Assembly (NCBI RefSeq): GCF_051660745.1
Contig: NZ_JBOFQF010000023.1
Coordinates: 7,112-71,111 of the forward strand
Source: Segniliparus sp051660745
GTDB lineage: Bacteria; Actinomycetota; Actinomycetes; Mycobacteriales; Mycobacteriaceae
Length of the DNA: 64,000 bases
Direction of reading: 5' to 3'
A program made the position numbers and the translations under genes. Within the stretch, counting starts at the first letter, position 1, and each line of letters starts with the position of its first letter. Shown here piece by piece: positions 60,680-64,000 of the stretch. The notes beneath the pieces were generated by a model. It saw only the letters and a list, made by a program, of their open reading frames with translations, ran no database searches and was not told where the DNA came from.

Positions 60680-61561
60680 ATGCGAGGCGTCATCCTCGCC
60701 GGTGGCGCAGGCTCCCGGCTGCACCCGATCACCTTGGGCGTGAGCAAGCAGCTCCTCCCGGTGTACGACAAGCCGCTCATCTACTATCCCCTGACCACGC
60801 TCATCAGCGCGGGGATCACCGACATCCTGATCATCACCACGCCGCAGGACGCCCCCGCGTTCGCGCGCCTCCTCGGCTCCGGCGAGCAATTCGGCGTGCG
60901 CCTGAGCTATGCCGAGCAGGCCGAGCCGAAAGGCATCGCCCAGGCCTTCGTCATCGCGAAGGAGCACATCGGCGGCGGCGACGTGGCGCTTGTCCTCGGG
61001 GACAACATCCTCGCCGGGGCGGGCCTCGAGCCGGAGCTCGAAGGCCCGGCGGCGGGCCCGCTGCACGGGGGAGTGGTGTTCGCGTACGAGGTGTCCGACC
61101 CGGGCCGGTACGGCGTCGTGGAGTGGGGCGAGGACGGCAAAGCGGTCGGCCTCGTGGAGAAGCCGGTCGAGCCCAAGTCCAAGCACGCCGTCACGGGGCT
61201 CTACTTCTACGACAACGACGTGGTCTCCATCGCGCAGGAGCTGCGGCCCTCCGCTCGGGGGGAATACGAGATCACCGACGTCAACCTCGCGTATCTCAAA
61301 GCGGGACGGCTCTCGGTCCGGGTCTTGCCGAAGGGGTCGGCGTGGCTCGACGCGGGCACCTTCGACTCGCTCCTGGAGGCCGGGAACTACGTGCGCGTGA
61401 TCGAGCAGCGCCAAGGGGTGCGCATCGGCTGCCCGGAGGAGGTCGCCTGGCGGCGCGGGCTGATCGGCGACGAGCAGCTCGAGCGCGCGGCGCGGGCGCA
61501 TGCGAACTCGGGCTACGGCGCGTATCTGGCGGCGCTTTTGGACCGGGGCGACCGACGGTGA
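60680..61561 (+). CDS. rmlA: Glucose-1-phosphate thymidylyltransferase
   Basis: Makes dTDP-glucose from glucose 1-phosphate and dTTP, the first dTDP-rhamnose step. The 293-aa protein shows the nucleotidyltransferase signature LAGGAGSRLHPIT, then SKQLLPVYDKPLIYYPL, VLGDN (metal Asp), VEKPVEPKSK and LDAGTFDSLLEA. It is followed by rmlC after 10 bp. Confidence 0.96.
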   Translation: MRGVILAGGAGSRLHPITLGVSKQLLPVYDKPLIYYPLTTLISAGITDILIITTPQDAPAFARLLGSGEQFGVRLSYAEQAEPKGIAQAFVIAKEHIGGGDVALVLGDNILAGAGLEPELEGPAAGPLHGGVVFAYEVSDPGRYGVVEWGEDGKAVGLVEKPVEPKSKHAVTGLYFYDNDVVSIAQELRPSARGEYEITDVNLAYLKAGRLSVRVLPKGSAWLDAGTFDSLLEAGNYVRVIEQRQGVRIGCPEEVAWRRGLIGDEQLERAARAHANSGYGAYLAALLDRGDRR

Positions 61562-61571
61562 AGGAGAGAAG

Positions 61572-62171
61572 ATGACGCAATGGCGGGAGTTGCCTATCGC
61601 AGGCGCTTGGGAGATCGTGCCCGAGCTGCACCCCGACGACCGGGGGGTGAACGCGGAGCTCTTCAAGGCGAGCCTCACACGCGAGGTGGCGGGCCGGGAT
61701 TTCTCGACGTCCCAGGTCAACTGCTCGATCTCGAAGGCGGGCGTGCTGCGCGGGGTGCATGTGGCGCTCGGCGAGGACGGCACGCTGGCCTCGGGGCAGG
61801 AGAAGTACGTGACTGTCGCTTCGGGCAGTGTCTTCGACGTGGTGGTGGACCTGCGCTCCGACTCGCCCACCTTCGGCTCGTGGGAGGCCGTGCTGCTCAG
61901 CGGCGAGCGCCGCAACGCGGTGTTCCTCTCGGCGGGCCTCGGCCACGCCATCCTCGCGTTGACGGAGGACACAGTCCTGCTCTACCTCTGCTCCAGCGAG
62001 TACGACCCCCGGCTGGAGCGGGCGATCGACGCGCTCGACCCGGCGCTCGGAATCGAATGGCCGAGCAAGGACGCGCACGGCCATCCGATCGAGTTCATGC
62101 GCTCCGAGCGCGACCGCGCGGCGTTGCGCCTCGCCGAGGCGACGGCCTCGGGGACGCTGCCCGAGCGCTGA
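61572..62171 (+). CDS. rmlC: dTDP-4-dehydrorhamnose 3,5-epimerase
   Basis: Epimerises dTDP-4-keto-6-deoxyglucose at C3 and C5. The 199-aa cupin protein has GVLRGVHVA, with the catalytic His of the RG-H motif, VFDVVVDLRSDSPTFGSWE, AGLGHAILAL in place of the usual GFAHGF, and LDPALGIEWP at the end. The RG-H-x-Q consensus is changed to HVALGED, so it is a divergent member. ATG 61572 follows AAGGAGA; the open frame extends upstream into rmlA. Confidence 0.88.
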   Translation: MTQWRELPIAGAWEIVPELHPDDRGVNAELFKASLTREVAGRDFSTSQVNCSISKAGVLRGVHVALGEDGTLASGQEKYVTVASGSVFDVVVDLRSDSPTFGSWEAVLLSGERRNAVFLSAGLGHAILALTEDTVLLYLCSSEYDPRLERAIDALDPALGIEWPSKDAHGHPIEFMRSERDRAALRLAEATASGTLPER

Positions 62172-62196
62172 GCGGCAGGGGGCCGAGAGCGGCGGC

Positions 62197-63177
62197 CTAG
62201 GCGCGCCGCCCACGCAGGAGCCGCCACCCGAGACGCAGGACGACGAGCCCCACGACGACGGGGACGAGCCACACCGCGAGCCACGAGATGGCGGTCACCA
62301 GCCATTGCGCCGCGCCGACCAGGTCGGACCAGCCGGAACGCAGCCCGGCGCTCACCCAGTTGCGCCCCGAGTCCGCAGGCTTCTTCCCGAGCAGGGTGAC
62401 GGTGATCGAGACGGTCTGCACCCGTTTGTCCAGCCCTTGCTGCTGGCGCTGCAACTCCAAGAGGCGCGAGTGCTGCGCGGTCAGCTGGTTCTGGACTTTC
62501 ACGAGGACGTCGGGGTCGTTCGTCTGCGCCCGCAGCTGCTCCAGCCGCGTGATGGTGCCCTGGACGTCCGCCAGCTCCGCGTCGAGGTCGACGGCCTGCT
62601 GGCTGACGTTCGTGGACTGCGAGTTGGCGGACGTCACCTCGCCGAGCGCTCTGAGCTGCGACACGGCGTGGTCGAACGTGTCGACCGGGATCTGCAGCCC
62701 CAACACGACGTAGCCGAGGTAGTCCTTCGCCTTCTCGACGGTCTTCGTCGGATCGACTTCCCGGACGTTGTCCCCCTCGTTCTGCTGCTGCACGCTCCCG
62801 CCCGCCTCGGCGTTGATCCGCAGCGCGGCCTCTTTGGCCTTTTTGAGGTCGCCGGTCTCCGCCCGGAGGGTCTGCGTGGTGGCCATGGAGGGCGAGGAGG
62901 GCGCGCCCGGGGCCCAGTCCGAGGGGCTCATCGGCGCGCTGCGGACGTTCGGGCCCGCGTACCCAGCGCCGGAGTCGGAGTCCGAGTACGCCTCGGGGGC
63001 CGGGCGTTTGCCCGCCACGCCCGGCTTCCCGTGCGAGGCGCCGTCGGAGGAGGCTCCGGGCTCGCAGCCGGTCAGCGCGGCGACGAGCGCGAACCCCGTG
63101 AGCAGGAGCCCGGCGAGCGCCGTGGTTCTCGTGGGTCGACGGCCTGGCTGGGTGTGATGTGTGTGACGCCGGAACAT
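62197..63177 (-). CDS. DUF4349 lipoprotein
   Basis: A 326-aa exported protein. The signal peptide ends with lipobox-like LTGC (Cys about residue 38), followed by a low-complexity Ser/Gly/Pro region (~40-90). The DUF4349 core follows: TQTLRAETGDLKKAKEAA, YVVLGLQIPVDTFDHAV, then a coiled coil (QAVDLDAELADVQGTITRLEQL), LDKRVQTVSITVTLL, and a C-terminal membrane helix. Function unknown. ATG 63177 is supported by a -10 box 6 nt upstream. Confidence 0.85.
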   Translation of the reverse strand: MFRRHTHHTQPGRRPTRTTALAGLLLTGFALVAALTGCEPGASSDGASHGKPGVAGKRPAPEAYSDSDSGAGYAGPNVRSAPMSPSDWAPGAPSSPSMATTQTLRAETGDLKKAKEAALRINAEAGGSVQQQNEGDNVREVDPTKTVEKAKDYLGYVVLGLQIPVDTFDHAVSQLRALGEVTSANSQSTNVSQQAVDLDAELADVQGTITRLEQLRAQTNDPDVLVKVQNQLTAQHSRLLELQRQQQGLDKRVQTVSITVTLLGKKPADSGRNWVSAGLRSGWSDLVGAAQWLVTAISWLAVWLVPVVVGLVVLRLGWRLLRGRRA

Positions 63178-63183
63178 GCGAGC

Positions 63184-63189
63184 ACTGTA
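63184..63189 (-). promoter_or_regulatory. -10 box TACAGT (minus strand) of the DUF4349 gene
   Basis: TACAGT, 6 nt, ATG 63177 on the minus strand; leaderless geometry. Confidence 0.5.
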
Positions 63190-63250
63190 GCGCCGTCCGC
63201 TGACGCCGAGCTGTGAGGGCCGCGAGGCGGAGCCCCGCTCTGCGCGGGAG

Positions 63251-63256
63251 TAGGGT
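63251..63256 (+). promoter_or_regulatory. -10 box TAGGGT of the DUF1990 gene
   Basis: TAGGGT, then CGGGGC, then ATG 63263; leaderless geometry. Confidence 0.5.
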
Positions 63257-63262
63257 CGGGGC

Positions 63263-63829
63263 ATGTCGTTCACGGGCAGGGCGTTCCGGGGCAAGCGCAC
63301 CCCGTTGCCGCAGGACGAGGCGAGACTGTTGCGAACGGCCCCGTTCTCGTACCCGGCGGCGGGGGTGACGAGGGGGGAGGCGGACAAGCCGAGGTTCTTC
63401 CTCCCGCTCGCGGGCGCCAAGACGATCGGGACGGGCGAGGCGCGCTTCTACCGGGCGGCGACGGCGGTCCTCACCTGGCAGGCGCAGCTGCGCGCGGGGC
63501 TCGGCGTCCGCACGTCCTCGTCGTTCATCTCGGAGAACGACGTGGTCGACCAGCGACTCGGCCCGCTGTCCCTGCCGTGCCGCGTGGTGTACGTCGTGGA
63601 CGAGCCGCGCCGCAAGGGCTTCGCGTACGGCACCCTGCCGGGACATCTGGAGCGAGGGGAGGAGCGGTTCGTCGTCTCCTGGGACCAGCGGACGGACGAG
63701 GTCCGCGTCGAGGTCAGCTCCGTATCGCTGCCCGTCTGGCCGTTGCTGCCCGTGCTGCCCGCCGTGCGGGCGGTCCAGCGTTTCTATGTGCGGCGTTTTC
63801 TCGCGGTGATCGAGGAGGCCTCGCGCTAA
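63263..63829 (+). CDS. DUF1990 (UPF0548) family protein
   Basis: A 188-aa protein with the DUF1990 landmarks FSYPAAGVTRG, TIGTGEARFYRAATAVLTWQ, CRVVYVVDEPRRKGFAYGTLPGHLERGEERFVV and a C-terminal VQRFYVRRFL helix. Family function is unknown. It is divergent from the DUF4349 gene across 85 bp and has its own leaderless-type promoter. Confidence 0.85.
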   Translation: MSFTGRAFRGKRTPLPQDEARLLRTAPFSYPAAGVTRGEADKPRFFLPLAGAKTIGTGEARFYRAATAVLTWQAQLRAGLGVRTSSSFISENDVVDQRLGPLSLPCRVVYVVDEPRRKGFAYGTLPGHLERGEERFVVSWDQRTDEVRVEVSSVSLPVWPLLPVLPAVRAVQRFYVRRFLAVIEEASR

Positions 63830-63850
63830 CGGCCCGGGCCTGCCGGGCCG
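63830..63850 (+). terminator. Hairpin directly after the DUF1990 stop
   Basis: CGGCCCGG (63830-63837), loop GCCTG, CCGGGCCG (63843-63850): a perfect 8-bp stem starting right after TAA. The following CCAAGATTT has only a weak T run. Confidence 0.55.
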
Positions 63851-63890
63851 CCAAGATTTCTGCGAGGCTGCTGGGAATTCTCAGGTTTGG

Positions 63891-63920
63891 TTGGGTCTGC
63901 TGGTGGCGGGGGGTTATGAT
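63891..63920 (+). promoter_or_regulatory. Promoter upstream of the last, partial gene
   Basis: TTGGGT (63891-63896), an 18-bp spacer and TATGAT (63915-63920). A ~60-nt leader would follow before ATG 63987. Confidence 0.45.
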
Positions 63921-63986
63921 CCGTTTGTCTCGCGAGGGGGCCTCCCGCGCAGGGATTGATCACACGACATCGAATGGAGTCGCTCT

Positions 63987-64000
63987 ATGGGTATTTCCCC
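63987..64000 (+). CDS. Start of a gene running off the right edge
   Basis: ATG 63987 opens a frame MGIS that continues outside the window. GGAG at 63976-63979 lies 7 nt upstream and a promoter is seen at 63891-63920. The product cannot be judged from four codons. Confidence 0.4.

Overview
The window is high-GC actinobacterial DNA. The order of its housekeeping genes (dxr–rip1–ispG–penicillin-binding lipoprotein–map; recB-like/trmI/mpa; secA2–pgsA2–gcvH–garA–nuclease–merR–gcvP) follows blocks known from Mycobacterium tuberculosis. WXG100-type secretion substrates, an Rv3034c-like transferase and dTDP-rhamnose genes fit a mycolic-acid-containing member of the Mycobacteriales. A Segniliparus-like genus is my guess and is not shown by the sequence.

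Left part (1-31,525), chromosome. The 3' end of a type B carboxylesterase precedes a tight operon (688-5312) for a class II DAHP synthase, an EntA-like dehydrogenase, a PhzD-like isochorismatase and a PhzE-like ADIC synthase, followed by a methyltransferase. This set predicts chorismate -> ADIC -> DHHA -> 3-hydroxyanthranilate, with no phenazine-assembly genes. Next come the MEP-pathway genes dxr and ispG around the site-2 protease rip1, a penicillin-binding lipoprotein, methionine aminopeptidase, a RecB-like nuclease, three related small secreted proteins, trmI, the proteasomal ATPase mpa, osmC, secA2, pgsA2, gcvH, garA, a bifunctional nuclease, a MerR regulator, gcvP, and a glycerate kinase/lipoprotein/amidohydrolase group. 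Many genes have a TAnnnT -10 box ending 6-8 nt before the start codon, which indicates leaderless transcripts.

Middle part (31,522-57,087), accessory DNA. A native type VII secretion (T7SS) substrate operon (32,202-34,058, continuing 54,381-56,095) is split by a 20.3-kb integrative element at 34,059-54,380. The element interrupts a DUF1023 alpha/beta-hydrolase gene. Joining the halves at the shared AC dinucleotide restores one 610-codon frame. The element carries a serine integrase at its left end, an HTH protein paired with a nine-zinc-ribbon nuclease, a RepSA-type initiator, an FtsK/SpoIIIE translocase, a Pra-like protein, an HTH-DUF5919 regulator and an IMPase-like protein. This is the plan of an actinomycete integrative and conjugative element (AICE). 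A 9.5-kb cargo of WXG-type proteins, large effector-like proteins and lipoproteins follows. Circularisation joins a TTGACA at the right end to a TAATAT at the left end with exactly 17 bp between them, so the integrase gene should gain a full promoter only in the excised circle.

Right part (57,160-64,000), chromosome. A coiled-coil protein gene carrying a dispersed repeat overlaps rmlB. Then follow an Rv2715-like alpha/beta hydrolase, rmlA, rmlC, a DUF4349 lipoprotein, a DUF1990 protein and the first codons of a further gene.
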